From: an uncultured Clostridia bacterium
GTDB lineage: Bacteria > Bacillota > Clostridia > Oscillospirales > Oscillospiraceae
Length of the DNA stretch: 64,000 nt
Direction of reading: 5' to 3'
Assembly: GCA_946550725.1 (NCBI GenBank)
Contig: CAMNQX010000001.1
Location: 124,001 to 188,000, forward strand
Of this stretch, positions 1 to 13,300 are shown piece by piece; position 1 is the first letter of the stretch; each line of letters opens with the position of its first letter. The notes beneath the pieces are model-generated. The model was given only the letters and a program-made list of their open reading frames with translations, was not told where the DNA came from and did not search any database. Both the position numbers and the translations under genes were made by a program.

Positions 1-1394
1 GAAGTTGGTGTTGGCGGAGGTGGGATGGAGCGGGATGTGGTGGTCACCGGTCTCGCCGGCGTAGGCCAGCTTCTGGCCCGCGTCGTTGGTCAGGGTCTCG
101 ATCACGTCGTGATCCTTCATCTTGATGGCGTTGACCAGCAGCTGCGCCTTGTTGTAGGCGTCGGCGTCGTTGGCGTCGGAGAAGACCACCGGGTAGACCT
201 TGCCCTCGTCCATCAGAGTGGACACGTCGATCTGGAAGGCCTCGGTCTCATCCACGTTGGTGAGCACCACGTAGTAAATACCCTGGACCAGGTCGTACTT
301 CGCCTTCAGCTCCCAGGCGTCGGCGGCGCCGTCGTTGTCGGTATCCCGGTTGACGGCCATGTTTTCCACAGGCGCCGTGCCGTTCTTAAAGGTGACGGAC
401 AGGTCCGCCATCTGAACGTCCGCGCCCTCATAGTAGATGCGGACGGTCTGGCTCACGATGTTCTGCACGCCGGAGCCGACCTTGGTGCCCACGTTGAAGC
501 CCACGTCGTTGAAGCCGTCGGCGTTGAACTTGCGGATGGCGCCGTCGGTGGTGGTGAAGCTCTGCTCGGCGAACTGGAAGGTCTCGCTGCTGGAGCCGGG
601 CTTATACTGGGTGGTGGTGCCGGTGGCGTTGTTCACCTGGACCATGGAGTTGGGCTGGGTGGCGATGACGGTGATGGTGCCGGGGATGGGCTGAACGGCG
701 TTGCCGTCCTTGTCCCACTCCTTGTCCTCCAGCACGCCCACATAGCGGTACTGGGCCAGGCCGTTGGCGCTGTCCTCCACGCGCCGCTGCTCCAGCGGGT
801 GCTCATAGTCCTCGTCCAGATACACGTAGTAGGGCAGATCGGTGAGGATGATGTTCAGGGTGTAGTCCTTGTAGACGAAGGGAGAGCCTGCGCCCTTGGC
901 CTCGTCCAGATAGACCTTCACCCGGACCGTCATGGTGTAGTCGTTGGCGTTCTCAATGGTGTAGTTGTTCCAGTTCTGGCTTGCCAGCTTCTCGCCGGGG
1001 TTCTGGTTGGTGTAGGTGCCGGTCTGGAGGTACTCCACATAGCTCAGCTGGCCCATAACGGCGGTGGACGCCAGGTTGACCCGGCTGCCCGCGGCAATAA
1101 ACTCGCCCCGGTTGAGCACCAGGATGTACTGCCCGTCGGAGACCTCCACGGCGGTGTAGCCGTCGGAGATCCGTTTTCCGTCCTCCATCCGCTCCAGGGT
1201 GGCGGAAATGGTCTGGAGACGGGTGACGTAGCTCTTGCGGTAGAGATCCAGGGTGTAGCTCTTGACGGTGGTGTTGGGCGTCTTGGTGACGGTGGTCACC
1301 GCGTCCATGCCCTCGCCGGTGGTGGTGGTCACTTCCTTGTAGGTCTCAGCGTTCATCTTCACCGCCACATGGTGCTCGAAGACCCCGCCGTCCA
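1..1394 (-). other. Beta-rich segment with TSP3-like calcium loop
   Basis: About 465 residues, continuing beyond the window. Strands such as SYTLDLYRKSYVTRLQTISA, YTAVEVSDGQYILVLNRGEF, YTMTVRVKVYLDEAKGAGSP and FVYKDYTLNIILTDLPYYVY suggest two or three beta-sandwich domains. At 307-348 NRDTDNDGAADAWELK has the D-x-D-x-D-G-x-x-D-x-W-E pattern of bacterial thrombospondin type 3 calcium loops. No S-layer homology, LPxTG or transmembrane segment is visible. Confidence 0.55.
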
Positions 1395-4300
1395 CCTTGA
1401 TCATCTGGGAATCCAGATAGGCGTCGTGGATGGCGTCGTAGTAAGGCTGGGCGGCGTTCCGGGCGTCGGTAAGCTTCACCTGGGCGTCATTGTAGTTGAT
1501 CTGCTCCTGCGCCAGCGCGTTGACCAGCATGGCATAGGAGCGCACGCCGGGATACTCCGCATTCAGCGCGGTCAACACCGCGGTCATCGCGTCCTGGAGC
1601 CTTGCCTTCAGGTCGCCCATCGGGGAATCAGCGGTCAGCTGATCCGCGCCGGAGCCTATCGCGCCGGCGTCCGTCAGCGCGTCCACAGCGGCCACCCGGG
1701 CCGTGCGGGCATCGGTCTGGATGCCGCGCATCTGGGCGAGGACCTCGCCGATGGTGGGCGCGGCCATCACCGGGTAGGTGTCCCGGGCCACGCCGTCCGC
1801 GGCGGTCAGCGCCAGGATGGCGGAGTTGTAGTCCGTCAAAACCGTGGTGTAGAGCGCGTACTCATCTTCCTTGCTGAACGGGTCGCTCTCCGGACGGTTG
1901 CCATTCAGCGGATCGATGGCCGCTTCGCAGTACACGATCAGCATATCCACGCTGTTCGCGTGGCCGTTGTACGCCAGCTTGGTGTCGGGCAGCAGGCCCA
2001 GAATGGCGTTCTGGAGCGGGTCTGCCTTGGCCTTGGCGGCGGTGAGCGTCTGGACTCTGGCGGCGACGGCGGCCAGGACGCGCTCCGCCGCGCTGACCAG
2101 CGCGCCCTGCTTCCGGGCTTCGGCGATGTGGTCGGCGTTGACGTTCTGGTTATTGACGTTGATCACCGCAACGGGCGCGTCGGACTCGCCGTAGACGTAC
2201 AGCTCGTTGTAGTTGCTGGTGGTGGCGCCGTCGATGTGCTCAGGAGCCTCGTCGGGCAGGATCACATAGCGGTTGTTGCTCAGGTCGGTCTGGCCGCTGC
2301 CCGCGGGATAGGTGACGGCGGTGGCCGCAGAGGCAGGCTCCCCGTTCAGAGCGCCGGGCATGGCGGTCAGGTCGGTGTTGGTCATGCCGTTGGCGCCGTC
2401 GGCGGTGTAGTGGCCGGTCTTGTTGTTGGCCAGGTTGCCCACCTGGACCTTCTCCAGGCCCAGGTCGGTGGGCCGCGCCACCAGGATCAGCTTCGCCCAG
2501 CTCTCGTAGCCTTCCTCGTTGCTGCCGTTATACACCCGGGCGTACAGCTCGGTGATATCCTCCACCTTCACCTTAGTGAAGCGGTAGTAGGACAGGTAGT
2601 CGGCGTTCGTGCCGGTGCCGCCCAGGTTGGCAGGCTCGCTGATGATGTCCACCAGCGCCTGAGGCACGTCGCCGTAGCCGGTGTCGCCCGCGGCATAGGT
2701 GTCCTTGTTGAAGATCTGGTCCGTATCCCAGACCACGCCGCCGTTGCCGGAGATGAAGGTGTCGCCCGACTGCTTCCACAGGGTGATCTCATCGCCGTTG
2801 ACCTGCTGGACGATACGCAGCGTGACATAGCCATCCTCATCGGGGATGACGTAAGCCATGACGGCGTTGCTCAGCACGTCGGTCTTGCCCGAGGGGGCGG
2901 TGTCCGCCGCGGCCAGGGCCGCAGGGATGTTGGTCAGGCGGGTCACATAGGTGCCGCCGTCGTTCAAAGTGGCGAAGACATATTCGCCGTTCTTCAGGTA
3001 GTACTTGGTCACCATCTCCATATAGCCCGGGTTGGTGAGCTGCTCCAGATCCGCAAAGGCGGAGGAGGCACGGAGGGTGTCGCGGCTGACTACCTGCAGG
3101 TTGGCGGTGGTGGACGCGCCGGTCTTGGTGTCCACCGCCAGGATGGTGGCGGTGCCCGGCTCGGCGCCCTGCACGGAGGCGGTGTTGCGGTCAAGCCTGA
3201 TGACCTCGGCCAGGTCCTTTGGCGCCTCATCGGTCAGGTTCCACTTCACCTCGCCCACGCCCACGGCGGCGGGGTTGGCCATGTACATGGCGCCGAAGCA
3301 GGCGGTGACAGCCTGGTTGCCGCCCACGGGGATGATCACGTCGTCGGGATCGATCTCCGGCTCGCCGCCCAGCACCAGTCTGGGCCGGTAGGTCAGGTTG
3401 TAGTTGTCCACGACGGAGGCGACCTCGTTGACGCCGATCTGGCCTCTGTCGTTGAGGCCGTAAGCGTAGACCACGCCGTACTTGGTGTTGGCCAGGTCCT
3501 CCGCAGGCAGCGGATCGGGCATCGCGGCCGCGGCCGCGCCGTTCTTGGTCTCGATGGCGGACACCAGGGTGGACGCGCCGTTGGCGGCCACGGCCTGGGC
3601 CTTGATGGGTACGGGCTTGCCGTTGGCGTCTGTCAGCTCTTCCACGAGGTACACGCCGTCGTCCCCGTTGCCCTTGGGCTTCATGACCGTGGCGGACAGC
3701 TGCTTGGGGGTGCCGCGGGACACGCCGATGATCTTGAGCGTTCCGTCGCCCAGTTGGCCGAAGTCGTTGGAAGAACCCCAAGTCCAAACGGTCTGGTCGC
3801 CCGCCAGGGCCACATTGTGCTGGGCGCCGGCGGAGATGGCCACCATGTGGTTATCCTGCCCGTAGACCTTCTTCAGGCCCTCGCCCTTGGTGTAGACGCT
3901 GTAGTCGCCGTACATCCCCTTCACGTAGCCGGGGACGTAGTACTTCGCGGAGGAACCGCCCGCCTGAACGTTGGTGTTCAGCCGCTCGTCCAGCGCCGCC
4001 TGATCCTGCGGGTCGACCCCGGTCTCGTCCAGGAAGTTCAGGTTCGCCACGGTGCCCGCGCCCAGCTGGTCCACGTCGTTGTCGCCCCAGGCGATCACGG
4101 CGCCGTTGGTCAGCAGGGCGATGGAGTGGGTCCGGCCGTCCTGGATGCGGATGATCTTTTCGTTGTCGGGCAGGCCCACCTGCATCTTGTGGGGCAGAGC
4201 CACGGTCTCGCCGTTCACCACCTCGGTGGAGCTGGTGGTCTCGTTGCCGGCGCTGTCGATATAGAGGTAGTTACCGTTCTCGTCCATAGCGGGACGCTTC

Positions 4301-7300
4301 AGGTAGTCGAAGTCCAGCTTGGAGATGGTGGGCTTCATGTACAGCTCCTGGCCGGAGCGGTTGTTCTGCTCGCCGTGGGTGTTGTTGCCCCAGCCCCAGA
4401 GGGTGCCGTCGTAGCGGACGACACGGACGGTGTTGGTGCGGGCGCCCACCGACAGGTCGATGACCCGGCTCAGGCCGGTGACCAGCTGCGGGGTGCCGGT
4501 GGTCAGGGTCTTGGGCGCGTCGATGCCCAGCTGGCCGGAGGCGTTGCTGCCCCAGGTGTACACCCGGCCGGCCTTGGTGAGCACGGCGGAGTGGCTGATG
4601 CCCGCGACCATCTTTTCCACGAAGACGTCGTCCGCGGAGACGGGGTCGTTGGTCAGGATCACCTTGGTGGGCGTGTTCACATAGGCAGGCTCCGCCTGGC
4701 CGGCGCTCAGATTCAGGCTGAGCGCCAGACCCAACTGCCGGTGCTCGTTCCGGCCCCAGGTATAGAGGTTACCCTTGTTGGTGAGCGCCATAGCGTGAAG
4801 CTCGCCGGCGCTGATCTGCACGATATACTCGTCGTCATCCAGGCCCGGGAAGTTCACCAGCACAGGCACCTGAATGAACGCTTCGGTCCGCTCCGCGCCC
4901 TGGCCCAGCTGGCCATAGGTGTTGTCGCCCCAGGCCCACACGGTGCCGTCCGCGCGGAGGGCCATGGAGAACTTCTGGCCGTTGGACACCACGGGCGCCA
5001 CCCGGTTGTCCTCCGCCGGGTTGTTCTCGTCAATGGCGGGGATAACGTTGACGTAGTACACCACCGTCTGGGTGTCCGACTTCAGCACGATCTGGGTAAA
5101 GCCGTAGCTGACGCCGCGGACCGCGAAGAGGTTGCGGGCCTCCAGCTCCTTCATGCCCAGAGCCGGCTCGCTGTCAGTGGCGGGACGGACGTAGGACTCG
5201 TCGCGGTAGGCCACGTTCTCGTTCACGTTCTGGAAGCTCAGCGGATAGTGGTTCCAGAACTCATTGTAGAGGTTGAAGCGGCTGGAGAGGATGAAGGGGA
5301 CCTCCACATTCTCGCCCACCCGGACCAGTACCTGGTGACGGCTGCTGGGCTGGCCCTTCTCACCCACGATGATGGGAGAGTCGGCCAGGGTGTCGTTCTG
5401 CGCCAGGCTGACCGTCTGCTCGGTACGGCCCTTGGCGTAGTCGCCCATACCGTAGACCTGGCCGATCTGGTCGGAGATGGTGCTATAGCCCGCGCCGGCG
5501 GAGATGGAGTGGACCTTCACGTCCGCGTCGACGAGGTAGGTCTTGTTCAGCTCGGGGGTGGTCACCGACAGGTTGGTGGTGGAGGTGCCCAGGCCCAGCT
5601 GGCCGCTGACGTTGTTGCCCCAGGCGTAGAGGCCGCCGTTGTACTCCAGCGCCAGGCTGTGGTCGCTGCCCGCGTCTACCGCCACCACGTAGGTCGGGCT
5701 GGTGGTGGCCGTCGGGTTGTGGTCGTAGGTCTCTCCGTCCGCCAGCTGACGGCCCAGGCGGCCATCGGCGGCGGAACCCCAGGTGAACACGCGCAGGCCA
5801 AAGGTCACGGCCACGGAGTGGTCGTCGCCGGCGGAGGCCTTCATGATCCCGCTCACCCCGGGCACAAACACGGGAGAGTAGGTCTGGGTGACGGTGTCGG
5901 GCAGGCCCAGCTTGCCGTTGGCGTTAGAGCCGGTGGCATAGACAGAACCGTCGTACATGGTAAAGAGGCTGTGGTCCTTCCCCGCGGAGACGGCGTTGAT
6001 GTTGATGAGGGTCAGCTTGGTGGGGGTGATGACCTTTGCCGCGTTGGTCCGGGCGCCCAGCTGGCCGCTGCTGTTGTTGCCCCAGGCATACACGGTGCCG
6101 TCGCTGGCCAGCGCCAGGGAGTACTGATACCCCGCGGAGACCGCCACGAACCGCTGGCCATTGGCCAGGCCTTTGGCCTTGCTGGGTTCCAGCACCTTGA
6201 TAAAGTAGGGCTTGCTGGTGATGGGATCGCCGTTGGGATCGGTGGCGAGGCCCAGCTGGCCCATGTTGTTGTTGCCCGCGGCCCAGACGTTGCCCTCGGC
6301 GTCCACCGCCAGAGTATGGTCGTACCCGGCGGACACGTCCACAAAGTCCACCTTGGAGCGGTAGCGCAGGGTCTTGTTGTCCTCGCTGACCTGGATCACA
6401 TACTCCCACTCGTACTGGGAGGTCTTGGTGTTCCACACCCAGGTCTCGATCTCCTTGGGATCGTCAAAGCCGCCGGAGACCACGCCGTCGATGGTGGCGT
6501 TCTGGCCCAGATCGGTGCCCACGCCCAGCTGGCCGTACTCGTTGAGGCCGTAAGCCCAGATGGAGTTGTCGGCGCGCAGGGACATGGTGTGGCCATAGCC
6601 GGTGACCACCTTGGCGGGCGCCAGATCGGCGCCGGACTGGGTGTAGGTGTAGGGCAGGTAGGTCTGGGTGGCGTAGCTGTGGGTCTCGCCCTTGGCCTGG
6701 GTCTGCACCTCGCCGGTCACATCGTCGGTCTTGCGGACCTGGACGGACACGTTCGTGCCGGAGGCGTCGGGCCGGGTCTCCTTGCCCCAGACCAACTGGT
6801 TGGCCTCGGGACCGTGCTCGTCCACGATGGTGATGGGCACATAGCGGGACTTGCCGGAGACCTGGTTCTCGTAGACCCACAGGGAGTTGCGGCCCACGTC
6901 CTGGGTGGTGCTCCGGATGGACTCGGTGTCCAGCTGGACCAGCTGCTTGGCGTACTGCACCCGCAGGGTGTAGCTGGAAATGTTGGCGCCGTTGGTCAGG
7001 GCGATGGTGATGGTGCCGTTGTTGCCCACGAACCAGCCGCTCTGGCTGGACAGGGTGGCGCCCACCTGGTTCTGACCGGTGACGTTGAACTCCACCGCAC
7101 CGGTATCCCGACGCACCAGCGCGTAGCGGTACGCCTCCAGCGCGTTCTTCACCACCAGCTTATCATCGCCCTTCGGCTCGGCGGTGATGCCGGCCTCCTG
7201 GAGCAGCTGGTCGCTGATCTCGGTGCTGTTCTGGGTGATGGTGGCGTTGGGCGTGTAGGTCATGTTGAGCTTTCTGGACCAGACGGTGTAATCGCTGGTG

Positions 7301-10300
7301 AGGGTACCGTTGATGAGGGTGAAGGTGATGGTGCCCTTCACGCCGTTGAACCAGCCGTCCTCGCCGGGCACGATCACATTCCCCGCCCCGTCCGTCACCG
7401 TGAAGTTGCTCGCCCGCACCGGACGGTTATCCTTCATCAGGCGGTACTCCTGGGTGTCCACCCCGCCGTTGACTGTGACGGTCTTGGCCGTCTCGTCCAG
7501 GGCAAAGTCCACCTTCTCCAGCGCGCTGCTGTTGTTGAAGGCCAGGTTGTAGCCATACTCAAAGCCGGTGGCCTCATTGGAGGTGAAGAGGCAGAAGACG
7601 TCGAATTCGGTCTCCAGATAATAGGTGTGGTTGGACAGCAGGGTCAGGTTGTCCGGCGCCACCTTGGTCTTGGCGTTGCGGTCGAAGTAGTAGTTGCCCT
7701 TGGGCATACCGAACGAGTCCACGCCGTCCTCCCGCTGGAAGGTGCCGGAGACCTCGTCGTAGACATACCGGGCGTCGGTCTTGGGATTGGGGGTGGGATT
7801 GCTGCCGATCTCAATGTAGTCGCCCAGATGCAGCTGCTTGTCGTTCTCCTGGGTAGTGTAGTTGTTGGCGATGGTCACCTGGAGGGCGCTGTCACCCACC
7901 AGGGTCGGAATAATGGTGTCCGCGGCGGTGCCGTTGGCCAGCTGGTCGTAATCGTTGTTGCCCGCTGCCCAGAGCATACCGTTCTCGTCCAGGTTCACCG
8001 ACTGGGCAAACCCGGCAAAGATGCTCATATAGTGGTCGCCGCGGCCCGCGGAGTCCACCAGCATGGGATGGGGCGCCTCAGTGACCGCCTGGTTGGTGTC
8101 CACATCAGGCTCCACGCCCAACTGGCCGTGGTCGTTGAGACCCCAGGCGTAGACCTTGTTGTCGGAGGTGCGGGCATAGGAGCTGTACTGCCCCGCCGCG
8201 ATCTTGGTGACCTGCGCCCGGGCCAGTTCCGGATCGGTGCTGGCGTCGTTATAGCCCAGGCTGCCGCCGATGCCCTGCTCGCCGGCCGCCACGCGCACCG
8301 GCCGGTCCTCCGAGTGCTCCTTGGTGGGATCGGTGTCGCTGGTGTTGGTGCCCAACTGGCCGAAGTCGTTGCGGCCCATGGCCCAGACGCCGCCGTACAT
8401 ATCCAGCGCCAGGATGTGGTCGGCGCCCACGGCGATCTGGGTGATGATGGCCTCGTCCATCTCCGCCTCGGTGTCAGGATCTTCGGGCGTATCCCCGCCC
8501 TCGGCGGGTCCGGACTCGCCGGGATCTTCGCCGCCCTCGCCTTCACCCTCATCCGGGTTCTCCGGCAGCTCGGTTCTGGTGATGGTAAAGCCCTTGATGG
8601 GATCGGGCGCCACTTCGGGATCGTTGCTCAGCTTATAGACCGTGCCGCCGGACAGCGCGTAGTCCGCGGACAGCTGGGTGATGGTGCCGCCCGCCAAGCC
8701 GCTGTTGTTCAGCTTCACGGGGTACACCTGGTTGTCGAAGAAGTGGCCGATGCCGTAGAGGTATTCGCCCAGGGCCTCGCCGGTCTCGCTGGTGCCGGCG
8801 TCCACGGTGAAGTACACGGTGGTCTGGTAGTTGTCGTGCTGGGCGTCGTACATGCTCTTCAGGTCCAGCGTGCCCACGGAGGTGACGTTGGTGATCACTT
8901 CCACGCCCTCAATGATCTCTCTGACCTTTACGTTGGTGGGCAGAGTGACCTTGGTGGTGTCCGCAGGATCCACGCCGGGCGTGTTGGTCTCCTTGGTCAG
9001 GTCGCCCACGCTCAGCTGATACTCGCTGTTGTCGCCCCAGGCGTAGAGGATGCCGGACTCGGTCATGGCGAAGGACACGTTGGCGCCCGCCACGATGTAG
9101 ACGATGGGATCGGGATCGTCCCAGGGATGATCCTCCTCATGGAGGAAGCCGGTGTCCGCGCCGGCGGCGTACCACTCGGCGTAGGTCTCGATGTCCTTGA
9201 GCTTGCCGGTCTCGGGATCCTTGTACTGGATGCCGTGGCGCTGGAAGTAGTTCTTCCCGCCGTCGGTGCGCTTGATGGCGAACTCCACCATGTTGGGGAA
9301 GATCACCTGGCCCATGGACTCATAGCCCTCGCGGCCCAGCTGGCCTCTGGAGTTGTCGCCCCAGGACCACACCGTGCCGTCGCTCTTCAGCGCCAGGGTG
9401 TGGTTCTGGCCCACGGCCACCATGGGATCGGCCTTGGAGCTGTTGTCCGCCAGCACCTTCACCAGCACGTAGGCGGAGGCGCTGAGGCCGGGCACCTTCA
9501 CCTGGATCATGGTCTGGCCCAGGGTGTTGCCGTAGATATAGTAGTGGCTGTCGTCAATGGACACCTGCGGCGCAAGCTCGGGCGCCAGCGGGTTGTCCGC
9601 CAGGCCGTCGTAGTAGAAGCCCTCGCCCTCGCCGATCAGCTCGGTCTTGTAGCTCTTGATGAAGTCCACTACATAGGGGTTGTCGCCCACGAGCTGCTTG
9701 GCGTCCAGATAGAGCTGGTGGCGGATGTCCTCGGTCACCTCGTCGGACAGGAATTCCACAAAGCCCGTCACGTTGCCGTCGCTGTCGGTCACGTTCTCGC
9801 TCTGGACGTACTTCGGATCCATCGCCTTGGCCAGCTCCACCATCTTGGGCATGAGGGTCAGGTTATAGTAGTCCGTGCCCTCCAGCTCGGAAGCCAGGGC
9901 CTTGGTGAAGTTGAAGCCGGGATGCGGGAAGGTGTCGCCCCTGCTGCCGGCCTCCGCCGCCGCGTCCTTGCGCTCGGTGCCGGTCTGGACCAGCAGGATA
10001 GCGTCGTTGAGGCTGGAGGCGGTCCAGTCGTCGGTGGGCGTGGAGGAGGACGCGCCGCGGAGCAGCAGGTTCACACCCGCCCGGTAGGTAACGCTCAGGC
10101 CGCTCTTGTAGGTCAGCGGCATGGTCTTCTTCAGCGCGGCATCCAGCTTTTCGGTGATATCCAGGGTCTGGCCCTTGACCATAATGATGGAGGTGGGCGT
10201 GGCGTTGACCGACTGCTGGCCCACCATGACGGGCACGTTGGAGTTGACGGTGGACACGTTGCCCAGCTGGCCGAAGGTGTTCTGGCCGGCGCTCCACATA

Positions 10301-13300
10301 TAACCGTCCTTCTTCACGGTGATGAAGTGCTGCTTGCCCGCCTCTACCATGATGACGCTGGCGGAGTTGGACAGGCCGTCGCCGGTGTTCATGTTCACCG
10401 CGGTGGGATACTTCAGCATGGAGATGCCGTTGGTGCCCTGGGCCAGCTTGCCGTTGGAGTTGGAGCCGAAGGTGTAGAGGCTGTAGATGTCCGTTACGGT
10501 GTCGCTGTGGACCTTGGTGTAGGTCTCCTTGGGATAGGTGGTTTCCGTCTTGATGTAGTAAACGCTCTTGTCCTTTGCGTCGGTGAGGGTGGTGGTCTTC
10601 ACCGTGCACTGGGTGTGGACGTCCTTCTGGGTCGCTTCCACCTTCTCGAAGCCGCCGCCGGCCACCTGGGCCATGGCGTTGTCGAAGCTGGCCCGCAGGT
10701 CGTCCTGAGTGCCTTCCACGCTGCCCGAATAGTCCACATAGCCCACCTTGGCGGTGGAGGCGTAGATCTCGGTGGTGTCGTGGTAGGTCACGCCGTCCTT
10801 CCGGTAATCGGGGGTGACCACCGTGTCGTGGGTGTAGTTGGCCTGGGGCAGCGACGAAATGAAGCTGTCCCAAGTCCAATTCTCCTGCGTGCCGAAGGTC
10901 TCGTCCACGGTCTCGGTGCGGCCGTCGTTGACGCTCTGGTCACGGCTCACATGGCGGTAGCTTTCCTCGGCGCCCTCCACCTCGTTCTTGGTGATAAAGG
11001 CGGAGAAGGCGTTGCCCGCAGCCACGTCGGTGACGTTGACCACGTCGGTGTAGGTCTCCTGGCCGTTGATATCCAGGACCGGATTGCCCTCTTCATCCAG
11101 AACGGGCATATTGACCCGGCTCAGAATGTCGGCGTTGCTGGCGCCGCCCACGGCGCCCATCTGGTCGTCGCCCAGACCCCAAAGCTTCCCGGTCTTATCC
11201 ACCGCCAGCAGGTGGGTCTTGTCCTCCTCGGTGACCTCGCCCACGGCGTTCTTCCAGCTATACTGGTCGCGGCTGGCGGCGATGGCCACTAGGTTGCGGT
11301 TGGCCGTCTGGTTGTTTGCCGCGGCGCCGTCCGTCACCCGCTCCACGTCGGGGCTGGTGTTGTTGGCGGGCAGCTTCCAGACAGTGCCCGAACCCTTCAG
11401 GACGTAGCCGTAGGCCACCTCCAGGGTGCGGTTCAGCAGAGACAGCGGGGTCGGCTCCGCGCCGTAGTCCTCGGTGGTGCCGTCCAGCTCCTTGCCGCTG
11501 ACGGGATCCAGGCTGGGCTTCATGAAGCTCTCCTCCGCGCCCCAGGCGTACAGGATACCCCGGGCGTCCACGGCGTAAGAGCTGTTGTCCAGCGCGTACA
11601 CCGCCACGATGCGGTTCTCCTCGTCTTCGCTGAGCAGGGCCTCCAGAGCCTGCGGGGTACGGAACACCATGCCCACGTTGTCCTTGCCCAGACCCAGCTG
11701 GCCCTGGGAGTTGTCACCCCAGACCCACACGGTGCCCTGGTTATCCAGCGCCAGACCGTGCCGCGCGCCGGCGGAGATCTGAACGATGTAGTTCTCGCTA
11801 TGTCCATACATGGTCTGCATGGCGTTCTTGATGGTGCTGTTGGTGTTGGGGTTGATGTTGAAGCGGCTGTTGGAGCCGTTGCCCAGCTGGCCCTTTTCAT
11901 TGTTGCCCCAGCTGAGCATCTCGCCCCGGATATTCAGCGCCAGGGTGAAGTTCTCACCGGCGGAGACCTGCGGCAGAGCCTTGAACTCCACCGTTGCGCC
12001 GCCGTTGATGGTGTCCTGACCCAGGACGTTGAGGATGGCCACGCCGGTCTTGGAGGCGTCCTTCCCGCTCTGGTCCACCCCTTCGTACATGGCCATGAGC
12101 CGGGTGGTGCCGAAGTTGTTCTTGTCCAGAGGATCCTGGAGCAGCACCGGCTTATACTCCACCGTGCGCTCCTTCAGCGCGTCGTTGGAGTAGGAGACCT
12201 TCATCTCCCGGGTGCCCGCCTCCTGCTCGGCGGTATCCATGGCGTTCAGGTTGCCCAGGGTGGCGATGGAGTCGTCCAGCACGGCGTACTTCAGCTCCAG
12301 GGTCTTGACCTCGTCCACTTCCTTATCCACGCTGAAGGAGTACATATACTTGGCCATGATCTCCGGCGTAGTCCTCCGGCCGATCTTCAGCTCATAATTG
12401 TACTTCTCGGTGTGGACCTCGATGGGCCGGCCGTCCTGGTCCGTGGAATCGGAGATCTCGAAGAAGGCGATGTGCTCCTCGTCCACCAGCTGCGGGTCGC
12501 GGACGCTCGGCTCTGCCATCCAGCCGGTGACGAACTTGGTGGACTGCAGCTCTTCGTCCCAATAGCCGATGTTGCCGTCCCCATTTTCGTCCACGCCCTG
12601 GCCGCCAAAGAGCAGCGTGGTGGTGGCCTGCACGGTGTGCGGGTTGTACTCGAAGTTGCCCAACTGACCGTACTCGTTGGAGCCCCAGGTATACACGATG
12701 CCGTTGGTGTCGTAGGCGGCGGAGTGGTTGCCGCCGGCGGAGATGCTCTTGATGGGCGCGCTGTTCTCGTCCCGGCCGAACATGGCCTCCTCCATGGGAT
12801 CGAAGGCGCGGGCGCGGGTATAGGTGGTGAAGGTACCCTGAGAGCCGCCCTTGTAGAACTCGGGGGAGCCCCAGAAGAAGCTGTTGTAGGTACGGTCCTT
12901 CACGGACTTCTGGCCGCTGGAGTAGTCGTACTCCACGTCCATGGTGACGGCAAAGGCCTGGACCGTGCCGCCCACATAGCCGCCCAGAGACACCTCGATC
13001 ACGTCCTCCAGGGCGCCGCTGGTGGCGTCCGCCTGGAGCTTGACGGGCCGGTTGGCGTAGCTGTAGGTGCCCATGCGTTCTTCCAAGAAGTTGTTGGTGT
13101 AGCCCACATTGTCATCGTACTCTTCCTTGCGCTGGAGCCAGGTGCCCGCGCCAAGCTGGCGGGAGCCGTTGTCGCCCCAGAGGAAGGCGTTCTTCTCTTC
13201 GGTGATGATAGCGAAGTTGTAGCCGCGGCCGATGATGCGGTTGATGTGGTAGATCGGCTCGCTGACCACAGGCCGTCCGGTGGAATCCATGGCGTCGGCG

